Virus record (IMG/VR): IMGVR_UViG_3300008107_000057
Coordinates: 1-58,578 of that record
From: a virus
Strand: one strand, 5' to 3'
DNA length: 58,578 nucleotides
Under the pieces are notes generated by a model. That model saw only the letters and a list, made by a program, of their open reading frames with translations, was not told the origin of the DNA and ran no database searches. The position numbers and the translations under genes are program-made. This document shows, piece by piece, positions 1-8,699 of the stretch; positions within the stretch are counted from its first letter, which is position 1, and the number at the start of each line of letters is the position of its first letter.

Positions 1-426
1 GGTCCTAAATTTGGTGGCGGTGGAAGTAGTGAAGGTCCTAAATTTGGCAGCGGTTCAGCAGCAACTTCGGGTGCTGCAAGTGCAGTAGACTTCACTAATA
101 TGAGCCCGGAACAAGTTGCAGCCTATGCCTACAAGAATCAAAACGGAAGTCCAGCTACCGGAGGCAACGAAGCTAGCAGACGCGAAATGGAAAATAAAGC
201 CAAAGCAGAAGCTGAAATAAAAGAAAAAGCCGCAGAAGAAATTAAAAAGAAAAATGAATCACAGAAGTCCGGCAAGCCGCCAGAAAGTGCAGAGACCTTG
301 CTAGCGAGCTTAAATACTAAGATGGATCAACTAATCGTAATTAATCGAGGCGTACACTCACTTAATGATAAACAACTTACAGTACAACAAGGTCTTGGCA
401 GTGACGTATTTTCGTCACCCGTATAA
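1..426 (+). CDS. C-terminal part of an unknown virion-type protein (5' truncated by window)
   Basis: The frame is open from base 1, so the gene begins upstream; the internal ATG at 100 is probably not the start. The visible part opens with two GPKFG(G/S)G repeats and Gly/Ser/Ala-rich low-complexity sequence. A Lys/Glu/Ala-rich charged helix follows (around 185-260), and the tail resembles a short amphipathic helix (LLASLNTKMDQL...). It ends 12 nt before the portal gene, so it probably belongs to the same late operon. Flexible linker, coiled-coil helix and short C-terminal helix suggest a structural or tail-associated protein, but I do not recognise the family. Confidence 0.6.
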   Translation, partial: GPKFGGGGSSEGPKFGSGSAATSGAASAVDFTNMSPEQVAAYAYKNQNGSPATGGNEASRREMENKAKAEAEIKEKAAEEIKKKNESQKSGKPPESAETLLASLNTKMDQLIVINRGVHSLNDKQLTVQQGLGSDVFSSPV

Positions 427-438
427 TTTGGAAAATAT

Positions 439-2160
439 ATGAGCTGGAAAAAGCATTTTACACCTGTAAAAATTGATGGTACAAGCGGCACTTTTAGCCC
501 GCTAGGTAACGGCGGTGGTAAACCCGGACCGGCCCGTACTAACTATTCAAACTATCTACCAGACGTATATGCAGGTACGCCAAATCGTGTTGAGCGTTAT
601 CAACAATACAACACCATGGACATGGACAGTGAGATTAATGCTGCCCTTGATATCCTAGCAGAATTCTGCAGCCAAAAGAATAAAGAGAATACTACATCGT
701 TTCAAATATTTTTTAAAGGTGCACCAACAGCAACTGAAGTTAAACTATTAAAAGAAAGTCTACAGAAGTGGAACAAGATACAACAATTTGAAAATAGAGT
801 TTTTAGAATTGTTCGTAATACCTTTAAGTATGGCGATTGCTTTTTTGTACGAGATCCAGAAACACTTAAATGGTTCTATGTTGATCCAGCAAAGGTTACT
901 AAAGTTATTGTAAATGAAAGTGAAGGTAAGACACCTGAGCAGTATGTTATCCAGGACTTTAATTTTAACTTTAAAGATCTAGTAGCAACATCAATTCACC
1001 CAAACAATAATAGCAGTCCAGCAGGAGGTGGCGGTTATGTCACCGGTGGCGCCTTAGGTCGCGGCATGGTTGGCGCCGCCCCACAACAAACTGGTTCACG
1101 CTTTACCACAGGCACCAACGAAATTGCCATCGATGCTAAAAACGTGGTTCATATTAGTTTAAGTGAAGGTCTTGATAATAACTATCCTTTTGGCAACAGC
1201 CTGCTAGAAAGTGTTTTTAAAGTATATAAACAGAAAGAATTACTAGAAGATGCGATTATTATCTATCGTATACAACGTGCGCCAGAGCGCCGTATCTTTT
1301 ATATTGACGTTGGTAATATGCCAGCGCACATGGCCATGGGCTTTGTTGAACGTGTAAAAAACGAAATTCATCAAAGACGTATTCCTAGCTCAACCGGCGG
1401 ATCTTCTGCAATCGATGCTAGCTACAATCCATTAAGCATCAACGAAGACTACTTCTTTCCGCAGACAGCAGAAGGTCGCGGTAGTAAAGTTGATACACTG
1501 CCCGGCGGCACTAACCTAGGCGAAATCGATGACTTGAAGTATTTTACCAACAAGTTATTCCGCGCCTTGCGTATTCCAAGCAGCTATCTACCAACAGGTG
1601 CAGATGATAGTCAGCAGTCATTTAACGATGGCAAAGTAGGTACTGCATATATTCAAGAGCTAAGATTCAACGAGTATTGCAAACGTCTACAAAGCTTAAT
1701 GGTTGAAGAATTTGACTTAGAATTTAAACTTTGGATTGTAAAGCAAGGCATTAATATTGATAACAGCTTGTTTGAATTGAAGTTTAATCCACCGCAAAAC
1801 TTTGCTGCGTATCGTCAAAGCGAGCTGGATAATGCACGTATTAGTTCGTTTACTAGTCTACAAGAAGCTCCTTACATCAGTAAGCGTTTTGCATTAAAAC
1901 GTTTCTTAGGGCTAACGCAAGAAGAGATCACAGAAAACGAACGTATGTGGAAAGAAGAGAACGGTGGCAAGCTAACACCAAGTAATGATGCAGCGGGCGA
2001 TATGCGCTCAATGGGCATTACACCGGGCGGTATGAGTTCAGACATGGCAGATCAATCAGCAGAAGCTCCTCTAGATATGGCAGCAGCAGCTGAACCGGGC
2101 GCAGAGGGCGGCGAACCTCCACTACCAGACAGTGGCGCAACAACACCTCCACCGGCTTGA
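439..2160 (+). CDS. 20: Portal vertex protein (gp20-like)
   Basis: Predicted portal of a T4-like head: a dodecameric ring at one vertex that nucleates prohead assembly, docks the terminase and conducts DNA. At 573 residues it is near the T4 length (524). The N-terminal half has the usual gp20 features: RVERYQQYNTMDMDSEINAALDILAEF, a KYGDCFFVRDPE strand, and later LPGGTNLGEIDDLKYF and LFRALRIPSSYL. A Gly-rich insertion lies near residues 190-225, and the C-terminus (about 515-573) is a Pro/Ala/Gly/Met-rich tail, probably disordered. It is followed by the prohead core, protease, scaffold and capsid genes, the classic T4 order. Confidence 0.93.
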   Translation: MSWKKHFTPVKIDGTSGTFSPLGNGGGKPGPARTNYSNYLPDVYAGTPNRVERYQQYNTMDMDSEINAALDILAEFCSQKNKENTTSFQIFFKGAPTATEVKLLKESLQKWNKIQQFENRVFRIVRNTFKYGDCFFVRDPETLKWFYVDPAKVTKVIVNESEGKTPEQYVIQDFNFNFKDLVATSIHPNNNSSPAGGGGYVTGGALGRGMVGAAPQQTGSRFTTGTNEIAIDAKNVVHISLSEGLDNNYPFGNSLLESVFKVYKQKELLEDAIIIYRIQRAPERRIFYIDVGNMPAHMAMGFVERVKNEIHQRRIPSSTGGSSAIDASYNPLSINEDYFFPQTAEGRGSKVDTLPGGTNLGEIDDLKYFTNKLFRALRIPSSYLPTGADDSQQSFNDGKVGTAYIQELRFNEYCKRLQSLMVEEFDLEFKLWIVKQGINIDNSLFELKFNPPQNFAAYRQSELDNARISSFTSLQEAPYISKRFALKRFLGLTQEEITENERMWKEENGGKLTPSNDAAGDMRSMGITPGGMSSDMADQSAEAPLDMAAAAEPGAEGGEPPLPDSGATTPPPA

Positions 2161-2183
2161 TACAAATTGGCTAAATACAAGAT

Positions 2184-2429
2184 ATGAAATTATTAGAGTT
2201 TTTCTACTTTAACGACAAGAGCAACAACTATACTATCGATCGTCGCTACGAGTCGAGTAATGACGTGTCTATTTTAGATCAAGAAGATACCCGTAAGATT
2301 AGACTTACATTCAAGCAAATTAATATGTTGCGTATGCAAAGCGAAGCACACGAAGCAGAGCAAGAATCCGAACTTGGTTTTATTAGACAGATGTATGGCC
2401 AGCCACCCGCAGAACAACAACCCCAATAA
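2184..2429 (+). CDS. Small conserved-looking phage protein after portal
   Basis: 81-residue protein with an aromatic N-terminus (MKLLEFFYFND), a polar middle and a Glu/Gln-rich helical C-terminus ending in a PPAEQQPQ tail. No enzymatic motif is seen. It sits 24 nt after the portal stop in the position where T4 has small prohead-core genes, so a head-assembly role is plausible but unproven. No Shine-Dalgarno is visible; instead GCTAAATA (2170-2177) ends 6 nt before the ATG. Its last 35 bases overlap the next gene when that gene is started at 2395. Confidence 0.6.
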   Translation: MKLLEFFYFNDKSNNYTIDRRYESSNDVSILDQEDTRKIRLTFKQINMLRMQSEAHEAEQESELGFIRQMYGQPPAEQQPQ

Positions 2430-3021
2430 ACCCGCATTTGTACTAGGAAACGGCATCAGCAGACTTGTAGTTGATATCGCCGAATTGCAGCCGCACGGCA
2501 CAATTTTTGCCTGCAATGCTGTGTACAGAGAAGCAGAAGTCGATCATTTAGTAGCAGTAGATGTTAAGATGGTCAATGAAATTATTGCTGCTGGATATCA
2601 TAATACCAATAATGTTTGGACAAATCCAAACAAGGGCGTTCTAGAAACTTCAAATATTAACTTCTTTGACCCACATAAAGGCTGGAGCAGTGGGCCTACA
2701 GCACTATGGCTTGCAGCATCAATGGGACATAAAGACATCTATATTCTAGGATTTGACTTTGAAGGAGTTCAAGGCAAGTTTAATAACGTCTACGCAGATA
2801 CCTTTAATTACAAGAAAAGCTATGAGCCTCCTACATTCTTTGGTAATTGGGTATCTCAAACTGAAAAGATAGTTAGAGATTTTCAAGATGTAAAGTTCCA
2901 CAGACTGGTCGGAAAAAAGTTTATGACCCCCCCTGCATTTAGTTCTGGACTAAATAATTACAAGAACATTTCATATAACGAGTTATCAGAAAGATTTGCA
3001 ATAAATCTTAAAAAAGCCTGA
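2395..3021 (+). CDS. GT42/DUF115-like Rossmann protein in head operon (putative glycosyltransferase)
   Basis: About 208 residues from ATG 2395. A longer TTG start at 2374 would lie deeper inside the preceding gene and adds no conserved sequence. Residues 13-23 (PAFVLGNGISR) resemble the nucleotide-binding start of CST-I type sialyltransferases (GT42) and MptE-like DUF115 proteins. Residues 98-123 (SSGPTALWLAASMGHKDIY, then GFDFE) resemble the second conserved block of that fold, where CST-I has TSG...AIALGYKEIYLSGIDF. The GT42 catalytic His region is not clear, so activity is uncertain. It could modify a virion protein, be a remnant enzyme, or be structural. It lies between portal and prohead-core genes. 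Confidence 0.6.
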   Translation: MASHPQNNNPNKPAFVLGNGISRLVVDIAELQPHGTIFACNAVYREAEVDHLVAVDVKMVNEIIAAGYHNTNNVWTNPNKGVLETSNINFFDPHKGWSSGPTALWLAASMGHKDIYILGFDFEGVQGKFNNVYADTFNYKKSYEPPTFFGNWVSQTEKIVRDFQDVKFHRLVGKKFMTPPAFSSGLNNYKNISYNELSERFAINLKKA

Positions 3022-3110
3022 AAACGATCAAAAAACTACTATATAACACCGAATTGTAATAATAGTAGTAAATAACTCGACAGCCAAATTAATACCCTAA
3101 GGAGACCAAC

Positions 3111-3959
3111 ATGGCGGATAAAACCACTATTGAGCAAATGCTCGAGCACCTAGTTAATGGTGAACAAGATAAAGCGGAAGAACTATTCCACGAATACGTT
3201 GTTGCGCAGTCACGCGAAATTTACGAAGGACTAATTGAGTCCGAAATGAGCGATGAAGAAGAAGAAGAAGCAAAAAAGAAACAACAAGAAGCAGTTGAAG
3301 AAGACTTCGAAGTAGCCGAAGGCGACGACGATGAAGAAGGCGACGATGGCGAAGAGTCAGATTCAACAGATAACCTATTAGGTAATCTAGCAGGTGAAGA
3401 AGATAGCGAAGATGAAGAAGGCATGGACGAGCCAGCAACTAAGCAAGACGTAGTTGACGGGTTTGACGAACTAATGTCTAAGTTTGACGAATTAGCAGCA
3501 GGTCTAGGCGGCGATCACGAAGAGCCAGACATGGATAACATGGGCGGACCAAGCGACATGGACGCTGACAACACGGGCATGGGCATGAAAGATGCATTCG
3601 AACCACAAATGGCTACTGTACGTGAATACGTAGAGAAAGTTGGTGCGGGCCATGGTGCTGAGAAGAAAGGCTCTGCTGAACAAGGTGGCGGCAATACAAA
3701 ATCAACTATCGACAACATGAAAAATGATATGGGCGGTACTGTTGCTAACACTGCTAGAGGCGGTGAAGGCAACGACAAAGGCACAGCAGGTGGTCTAGCT
3801 GGTAACAAAGCTAAAGAAGACAATGCTGGCAATATTAATGTTCCAGGCGGTAAAGCAGGTAATGCTTTCAATACAAAACAGCCAGGACACGGCGCTGAAA
3901 AGAAAGGCGCAGGCGAACAAGGTGGAGCGAACACTACAAGTTTGTTCCGCAATAAGTAA
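3111..3959 (+). CDS. 67: Acidic prohead core protein (gp67-like) with extended repeat tail
   Basis: 282 residues. The N-terminal 50 residues (TIEQMLEHLVNGEQDKAEEL, then LFHEY...YEGLIESEMSDEEEEE) parallel T4 gp67: a short amphipathic helix, a second helix, then a long Asp/Glu run. The acidic block spans about residues 46-120. The C-terminal third is Gly/Asn/Lys-rich and holds two copies of a GHGAEKKGxxEQGGxNT repeat (about 179-197 and 261-279). T4 gp67 is only about 80 residues, so the tail is an extension. gp67 is an essential scaffold-core component that gp21 degrades. There is a clear SD (AAGGAG) and a weak late motif, AGTAAATA, at 3067-3074. Confidence 0.7.
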   Translation: MADKTTIEQMLEHLVNGEQDKAEELFHEYVVAQSREIYEGLIESEMSDEEEEEAKKKQQEAVEEDFEVAEGDDDEEGDDGEESDSTDNLLGNLAGEEDSEDEEGMDEPATKQDVVDGFDELMSKFDELAAGLGGDHEEPDMDNMGGPSDMDADNTGMGMKDAFEPQMATVREYVEKVGAGHGAEKKGSAEQGGGNTKSTIDNMKNDMGGTVANTARGGEGNDKGTAGGLAGNKAKEDNAGNINVPGGKAGNAFNTKQPGHGAEKKGAGEQGGANTTSLFRNK

Positions 3960-3972
3960 TCGGAGCCTTTAG

Positions 3973-4605
3973 GTGAAAAATTTCCTTAGTGAGCATCTGA
4001 GTTTTGACCAAGCTGGGCTGGTCCTTGAATCCTCTGACATAGATGGGAAGAAGACTCTGCATTTGAACGGTATCTGCATTCAAGGGGATATCCGTAACGC
4101 AAATCAGAGAATTTACCCTGTCTCCGAAATAGGTAGGGCTGTCAAAACCGTCAATGAACAGATTGCAGGTGGTTACTCAGTACTAGGAGAAGTTGATCAT
4201 CCTGCGGATCTACGCATTAATTTGGATCGAGTCAGCCACATGCTAACAAAGATGTGGATGGATGGTCCAAATGGTTATGGAAAATTAAAGATTCTACCAA
4301 CTCCTATGGGACAACTTATTTCAACCATGTTGGAGAGTGGAGTCAAACTTGGCGTATCAAGCAGAGGTTCCGGTAATGTTTCCGATGATGGTAGTGGAAA
4401 GGTGAGCGAATTTGAAATTATCACAGTTGATATCGTAGCTCAACCTTCCGCCCCGGGAGCTTACCCAACACCAGTTTATGAACACATTATGAATCAAACA
4501 GGCGGATATAACGCATTTAAAATAGCACAGGAAGTACAAGGCGATCCAAAGGCACAGAAATACATAGCAGAAAGTCTCAAGAAAATCATCTTGGGACTCA
4601 AATAA
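3973..4605 (+). CDS. 21: Prohead core protease (gp21-like)
   Basis: 210-residue maturation protease that cuts scaffold, internal and capsid proteins at (L/I)xE sites before DNA packaging. It starts at GTG 3973 with GGAG 7 nt upstream. The catalytic His is predicted at H76 in LGEVDHPAD and the catalytic Ser at S129/S130 in LGVSSRGSG, the order and spacing of T4 gp21 (His85, Ser140). The downstream EFEIITVDIVAQPSAPGA block is also typical. The N-terminus contains FLSE, a possible self-cleavage site. It lies between gp67-like and scaffold genes, as in T4. Confidence 0.93.
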   Translation: MKNFLSEHLSFDQAGLVLESSDIDGKKTLHLNGICIQGDIRNANQRIYPVSEIGRAVKTVNEQIAGGYSVLGEVDHPADLRINLDRVSHMLTKMWMDGPNGYGKLKILPTPMGQLISTMLESGVKLGVSSRGSGNVSDDGSGKVSEFEIITVDIVAQPSAPGAYPTPVYEHIMNQTGGYNAFKIAQEVQGDPKAQKYIAESLKKIILGLK

Positions 4606-4620
4606 CAGTAGGAGAATCAC

Positions 4621-5712
4621 ATGCTAGATTTTGTAAAACAATTATTTGAAAACAATGTGATTTCCGAAGAGATGAAATCGGAAATTGAACAAGCTTGGCA
4701 GACGAGAATTCAAGAAAGCCGAGATCAAGTTACAGCAGAACTACGTGAAGAGTTTGCTCAGAAGTATGAGCATGACAAGTCAGCAATGGTTGAAGCAGTT
4801 GAGTCAATGTTGCAAGACCGGTTACACGCTGAGCTTTCAGAGCTTGCAGAAGATCGTCAAGGTCTAATCGAAGCAAAAGCACAGTATAAGAGAAAAATGA
4901 AAGACGATGCTAAGAAAATGGAAAGCTTTGTTCTCCAAAAATTAGTTTCTGAACTTTCTGAACTTCATGAAGATCGCAGAAGTGTCGCAGCAAACGTTGC
5001 CAAGTTAGAATCATTTATCGTGGATGCACTAGCCAAAGAAATAGCAGAATTCCACACCGATAAGAAAGATCTAGCTGAAACCAAAGTTAAATTAGTTCGC
5101 GAAAGCAGAGCTAAATTTGAAACAGTTAAGAAGCAATTCGTAACTCAATCAGCAACTTTAGTTAAAGAAGCCGTATCTAAAACGCTACGTGCCGAAATGG
5201 GACAACTAAAAGAAGACATTGAACTTGCTCGCAAAAACGACTTCGGTCGTCGTATCTTCGAATCATTTGCTAGCGAATATGCAGCAAGCCACCTAAACGA
5301 AAGAAGCGAAACTTCTAAACTATTAAAAGTAGTTAATCAGAAGCAAGTTGAACTCGAAGAGGCAGCTAAGATTGTTGCAGATCATCAAAAAATCGTTGAA
5401 AGTAAAGACAGAGAACTTCGCATTGCGAAAGATCTTGCGTCCCGTAAAGACATTATGAGTGAACTTTTAGGACCTCTAACTGGAGACAAGCGTACAGTAA
5501 TGAACGAGTTGCTAGAATCAGTGGCAACAGATAAACTTCGCGTAGCATACGACAAGTATGTGCCTGCTGTAATGGCCGGTGACGCACCAAAGAAAAAAGC
5601 ATTAACAGAATCAACAGAAATCACAGGCAATAAACAGGCACATCAAATCAGCAGTGGGGAAAAAACTGCTGAGATATTCACAATCCGCAAGCTTGCGGGA
5701 CTTAAAGTTTAA
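4621..5712 (+). CDS. 22: Prohead scaffold protein (gp22-like)
   Basis: 363-residue, highly charged and almost entirely helical protein with long Glu/Lys/Arg-rich coiled coils (about residues 30-260), as expected for the main core scaffold around which gp23 assembles. The C-terminal region has RKDIMSELLGPLTGDKRTVM. This resembles the capsid protein's own N-terminus (LLEGLQGTKRTVM), an echo suggesting that both contact a common partner. ALTE near residue 330 fits a gp21 (L/I)xE cleavage site. SD AGGAG precedes the ATG. It is followed 11 nt later by the capsid gene. Confidence 0.88.
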   Translation: MLDFVKQLFENNVISEEMKSEIEQAWQTRIQESRDQVTAELREEFAQKYEHDKSAMVEAVESMLQDRLHAELSELAEDRQGLIEAKAQYKRKMKDDAKKMESFVLQKLVSELSELHEDRRSVAANVAKLESFIVDALAKEIAEFHTDKKDLAETKVKLVRESRAKFETVKKQFVTQSATLVKEAVSKTLRAEMGQLKEDIELARKNDFGRRIFESFASEYAASHLNERSETSKLLKVVNQKQVELEEAAKIVADHQKIVESKDRELRIAKDLASRKDIMSELLGPLTGDKRTVMNELLESVATDKLRVAYDKYVPAVMAGDAPKKKALTESTEITGNKQAHQISSGEKTAEIFTIRKLAGLKV

Positions 5713-5723
5713 GGAGAACTAAT

Positions 5724-6893
5724 ATGTCAGAACTACTCGAATCGCGCTGGTCAGAAACCAAAGAGGCTCTATTAGAAGGCCTACAAGGTACAAAGCGCAC
5801 AGTAATGGCAACTACTCTTGAAAATACCCGTAAGTATTTGTCTGAGAGTGCCACAGCAGGTGCAACTTCCGCTGGAAACGTTGCAACATTAAACCGCGTA
5901 ATTTTACCGGTTATTCGTCGTGTCATGCCAACCGTTATTGCTAACGAATTGGTAGGTGTTCAGCCAATGACAGGACCAGTTGGTCAAATTCATACTCTAC
6001 GTGTTCGTTATGCAGATAGCGGAAACGGTGTTGTAGCTGGTGAAGAAGCATTCAGTCCATTCAAGATTGCTGCTGCTTACTCTGGTAACGATACAGATGC
6101 TACACCTAAAGCTAACTCAACAGCTAGCCTAGAAGGTCAAGCAGGTAAGCGTATGTCTATTCAAATCTTGAAACAGACAGTCGAAGCTAAGACACGTAAA
6201 TTGTCAGCTCGCTGGACGTTTGAAGCTGCTCAAGATGCACAAGCCCAACAAGGCATTGACATCGAAGCAGAAATCATGGCTGCTTTAGCACAAGAAATTA
6301 CTGCTGAAATCGACCAAGAAGTATTGGCTTCGTTGCGTTCGTTAGCTGGTACAGCTACACAAACTTACAACCAAGCTGCTGTATCTGGTACTGCTACATT
6401 CGTTGGTGACGAACACGCTGCTCTAGCTGTTCAAATCAATCGTGTTGCAAACTTGATCGCACAACGTACACGTCGTGGTGCAGGTAACTATGCTGTGGTT
6501 TCTCCACTAGCATTGACAATCCTACAATCCGCTACAACTTCTGCTTTTGCTCGCACTACAGAAGGTACTTTCGAAGCACCTACAAACACTAAGTTTGTTG
6601 GTACATTGAACAGTGCAATGCGTGTTTATGTTGACGGTTATGCTGCTGATAGCACATCCGTACTAGTTGGTTACAAAGGTTCTAGTGAATCTGATGCTCC
6701 AGCATTCTATTGCCCATACATTCCATTGATGAGCAGTGGTGTTGTATTGGACCCATCAACATTCGAACCAGTAGTTAGCTTCATGACACGTTATGGTTAT
6801 GTTGAGTTAACAAACACAGCTAGCTCATTGGGCAATGCTGCTGACTACCTAGGTAAGGTTGACATCACTGACGGTAACGTTAAATTCAGCTAA
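5724..6893 (+). CDS. 23: Major capsid protein (gp23-like), short form
   Basis: 389 residues, HK97-fold capsid subunit. Residues 1-41 form a charged helical propeptide ending in KYLSE, a good gp21 cleavage site after E41, which would leave SATAGATSAGNVATLNR as the mature N-terminus. Typical gp23 signatures follow: ILPVIRRVMPTVIANELVGV, QPMTGPVGQIHTLRVRY and IAQRTRRGAGNYAVVS. It is well below the T4 length (521), so the T4 insertion domain is probably reduced or absent. The SD is AAGGAG. Codon usage here is the most uniform in the window, consistent with very high expression. A strong hairpin terminator follows. Confidence 0.95.
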   Translation: MSELLESRWSETKEALLEGLQGTKRTVMATTLENTRKYLSESATAGATSAGNVATLNRVILPVIRRVMPTVIANELVGVQPMTGPVGQIHTLRVRYADSGNGVVAGEEAFSPFKIAAAYSGNDTDATPKANSTASLEGQAGKRMSIQILKQTVEAKTRKLSARWTFEAAQDAQAQQGIDIEAEIMAALAQEITAEIDQEVLASLRSLAGTATQTYNQAAVSGTATFVGDEHAALAVQINRVANLIAQRTRRGAGNYAVVSPLALTILQSATTSAFARTTEGTFEAPTNTKFVGTLNSAMRVYVDGYAADSTSVLVGYKGSSESDAPAFYCPYIPLMSSGVVLDPSTFEPVVSFMTRYGYVELTNTASSLGNAADYLGKVDITDGNVKFS

Positions 6894-6919
6894 TCAAATC
6901 TTTGGTTTAGAAGAAATTC

Positions 6920-6947
6920 AAAAAGGCCCTTTGGGGCCTTTTTGTTT
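6920..6947 (+). terminator. Intrinsic terminator after major capsid gene
   Basis: AAAAAGGCCC (6920-6929), loop TTTG, GGGCCTTTTT (6934-6943): a perfect 10-bp stem with a T-run, 26 nt after the gp23 stop. Confidence 0.93.
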
Positions 6948-6961
6948 GACTTAAATATCCC

Positions 6962-7231
6962 ATGAAGGTTGAAACAGAACACGACTTTAAAGAATTAAGG
7001 AAACACCTAGATAGTTGGCGTAAAAAATTTCCTATGTTCAAACACGATGTGTATCAAATAGAACACATTGTAGAAAAGCATATTCAAAACTATAGCATTA
7101 TAATGGTGCAATACAGACAGACTAAAAGTCGAGCATGTATTGAAAAAGCGCAGCACGAGATAGATGAAATTAATCGAGTTTTAGAGCTTGTGGGTAAAAT
7201 GGAACTCATGGCATTACTTTCCCAAAGATAA
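6962..7231 (+). CDS. Small helical protein, unknown function
   Basis: 89 residues, rich in Lys, Glu, His and Gln, predicted almost wholly alpha-helical or coiled coil. No catalytic motif or transmembrane segment is visible. It is monocistronic-looking between the capsid terminator and the fibre block. There is no SD; CTTAAATA (6950-6957) ends 4 nt before the ATG, one of the suspected leaderless starts. The reverse-strand gene at 32080-32340 is similar in size and style, but I cannot show homology by eye. Confidence 0.65.
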   Translation: MKVETEHDFKELRKHLDSWRKKFPMFKHDVYQIEHIVEKHIQNYSIIMVQYRQTKSRACIEKAQHEIDEINRVLELVGKMELMALLSQR

Positions 7232-7234
7232 ATA
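7227..7234 (+). promoter_or_regulatory. T4-type late promoter GATAAATA
   Basis: Exact NATAAATA octamer overlapping the stop codon of the 89-residue gene. It would drive the fibre block starting at 7319 with a leader of roughly 75-80 nt. That leader contains a small GC hairpin, CCGCA-GCC-TGCGG (7252-7264), and a strong SD (AAGGAG) before ATG 7319. Confidence 0.7.
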
Positions 7235-7318
7235 CATTGTCTAAATGAGCGCCGCAGCCTGCGGACTTATGCTGTAACCCACAGCGTAGACCTAAAACGT
7301 CAAATTAAGGAGAATCAA

Positions 7319-7702
7319 ATGGGACGTCCATTAAGAACAGATATAAATGGTGTTGATGTACTAAACACCTACGCAGCAGCAAATACCGGTATTAGAATTG
7401 AATTCCATGACGGTACAGCACTAAGAACAGACGGTATTCTAATCAAACAACGCGGTGCAAAAACATTCGTAGTTGCAAGAATCGGAACTCCAACAGTACT
7501 AACTACCGCAGTTGTAAAAAACGGCGCACCGAGTGCCAATGGCGAAATGAGATTGTTTGGTTACATTGGTGGCAATGGTACATCTGCAACTAACATTGCT
7601 AAAATTACCAAACGTGTTGCAACTGACTTCAGTGGCAATCGCTACACATGGGTACTAGCAAACGATTCTTCAAACGACTACATCGTGCTAACAGCAATCT
7701 AA
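7319..7702 (+). CDS. Small beta-rich virion protein, unknown role
   Basis: 127 residues, Gly/Thr/Asn/Ala-rich with alternating hydrophobic residues, suggesting an all-beta virion protein. It starts MGRPLRTDINGVDV. It is first in the run of structural genes after the capsid gene and has a strong SD (AAGGAG) and an upstream late promoter. No recognised catalytic motif. A head decoration or tail connector role is possible. Confidence 0.7.
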   Translation: MGRPLRTDINGVDVLNTYAAANTGIRIEFHDGTALRTDGILIKQRGAKTFVVARIGTPTVLTTAVVKNGAPSANGEMRLFGYIGGNGTSATNIAKITKRVATDFSGNRYTWVLANDSSNDYIVLTAI

Positions 7703-7714
7703 ACGAGATAAACT

Positions 7715-8686
7715 ATGTCACAAGTTGTTCAAACTAACGGCAATTACACACTTAAGACGGTCCGTGCTGGTGTTATTAGATTAGACACTGGCCCGGGCGT
7801 TGGTGAAACAAGAATCACTGGTAACTTAGTAGTTGACGGCGTTACTGTAACTGTTGATGCAGAAAACATCGACATTAAAGATAATGTTATCACGCTAAAC
7901 TACGGTGAACTTGCCAACGGCGTTAGTCTACAATATTCGGGCATAGAAATAGATCGGGGGTTTAGCGGTGGTATTGCTAACCCTCGAGCTTCTCTAGTTT
8001 TTAATGAGCTAACAGATACATTCGAAGTTGCTAAAAAAACAGGGTCAGGTGTTTATAATTTCTTTGACAGTGCTATTAAAACCAGATATGTCAAAACAGA
8101 CGGGGCGACTGATCGAGGCGACCTTGGATTAATTAATACCGGTATTGGTGTTGTTAAAGTCACAGGCACCACAGATTACCTCAACGAAATATTATTAAGA
8201 ACTGCTGAGAATTCAGTAACGGCCAGAGATATTTTAGCCAACAAAGCCTACGTTGATTATGCAGTATTGAATAACCCAACATACTTCGTTGAAGATGACG
8301 ATACTCGCGTAGTTGCAGCAGATACTACAATTCATGGTAATGGCGGCCCAAGTAGAGTATTGGTTCAGATTGATAACAACACAAGAGCAACATTCTATGA
8401 TGATAGAATGACATTGTTTAATATTGATATCAGTGATAGAAAAATTGCCGCACGAAATACAAACGATAGCATTGCCATTGAAGCCAATGGCACTGGCAAG
8501 GTTACAATTAATGCACCATTGCAAATGGAAAATCAAAGTTTTGTTCCAGCAGCAGTGTCGCTTAATACAATCGTATATTCAGGAACACCCGGCACAGGTA
8601 AATCGGGAGTGTTTTTTGTAAACACCACCGAGAGTGCAGAATTAACAAACAAAAACAGAGCATTGCTGTGGAGCATACTCTTTTAA
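7715..8686 (+). CDS. Tail-fibre-like structural protein
   Basis: 323 residues with beta-rich fibre signatures. An early segment (ETRITGNLVVDGVTVTVDAE) is followed by IDIKDNVITLNYGE, of the kind seen in T4-like phage fibre and baseplate-attached proteins. A later stretch reads EANGTGKVTINAPLQMENQS, which matches the (S/N)GTGxVxI module repeated in the genes at 9818 and 11422. The C-terminus is short and polar. It is the second gene of the fibre operon, 12 nt after its neighbour. Confidence 0.7.
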   Translation: MSQVVQTNGNYTLKTVRAGVIRLDTGPGVGETRITGNLVVDGVTVTVDAENIDIKDNVITLNYGELANGVSLQYSGIEIDRGFSGGIANPRASLVFNELTDTFEVAKKTGSGVYNFFDSAIKTRYVKTDGATDRGDLGLINTGIGVVKVTGTTDYLNEILLRTAENSVTARDILANKAYVDYAVLNNPTYFVEDDDTRVVAADTTIHGNGGPSRVLVQIDNNTRATFYDDRMTLFNIDISDRKIAARNTNDSIAIEANGTGKVTINAPLQMENQSFVPAAVSLNTIVYSGTPGTGKSGVFFVNTTESAELTNKNRALLWSILF

Positions 8687-8699
8687 CGGATAAAAACAA

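Noticed and set aside
3154-3952. Long reverse-strand ORFs inside the gp67-like gene
   Set aside because: They are composition shadows of the Glu/Asp- and Gly-rich forward gene, with no SD and Ser/Leu/Pro runs.
7240-7318. tRNA-like or riboswitch element before 7319
   Set aside because: Only one short 5-bp GC hairpin is visible; no cloverleaf, T-loop or conserved aptamer core.
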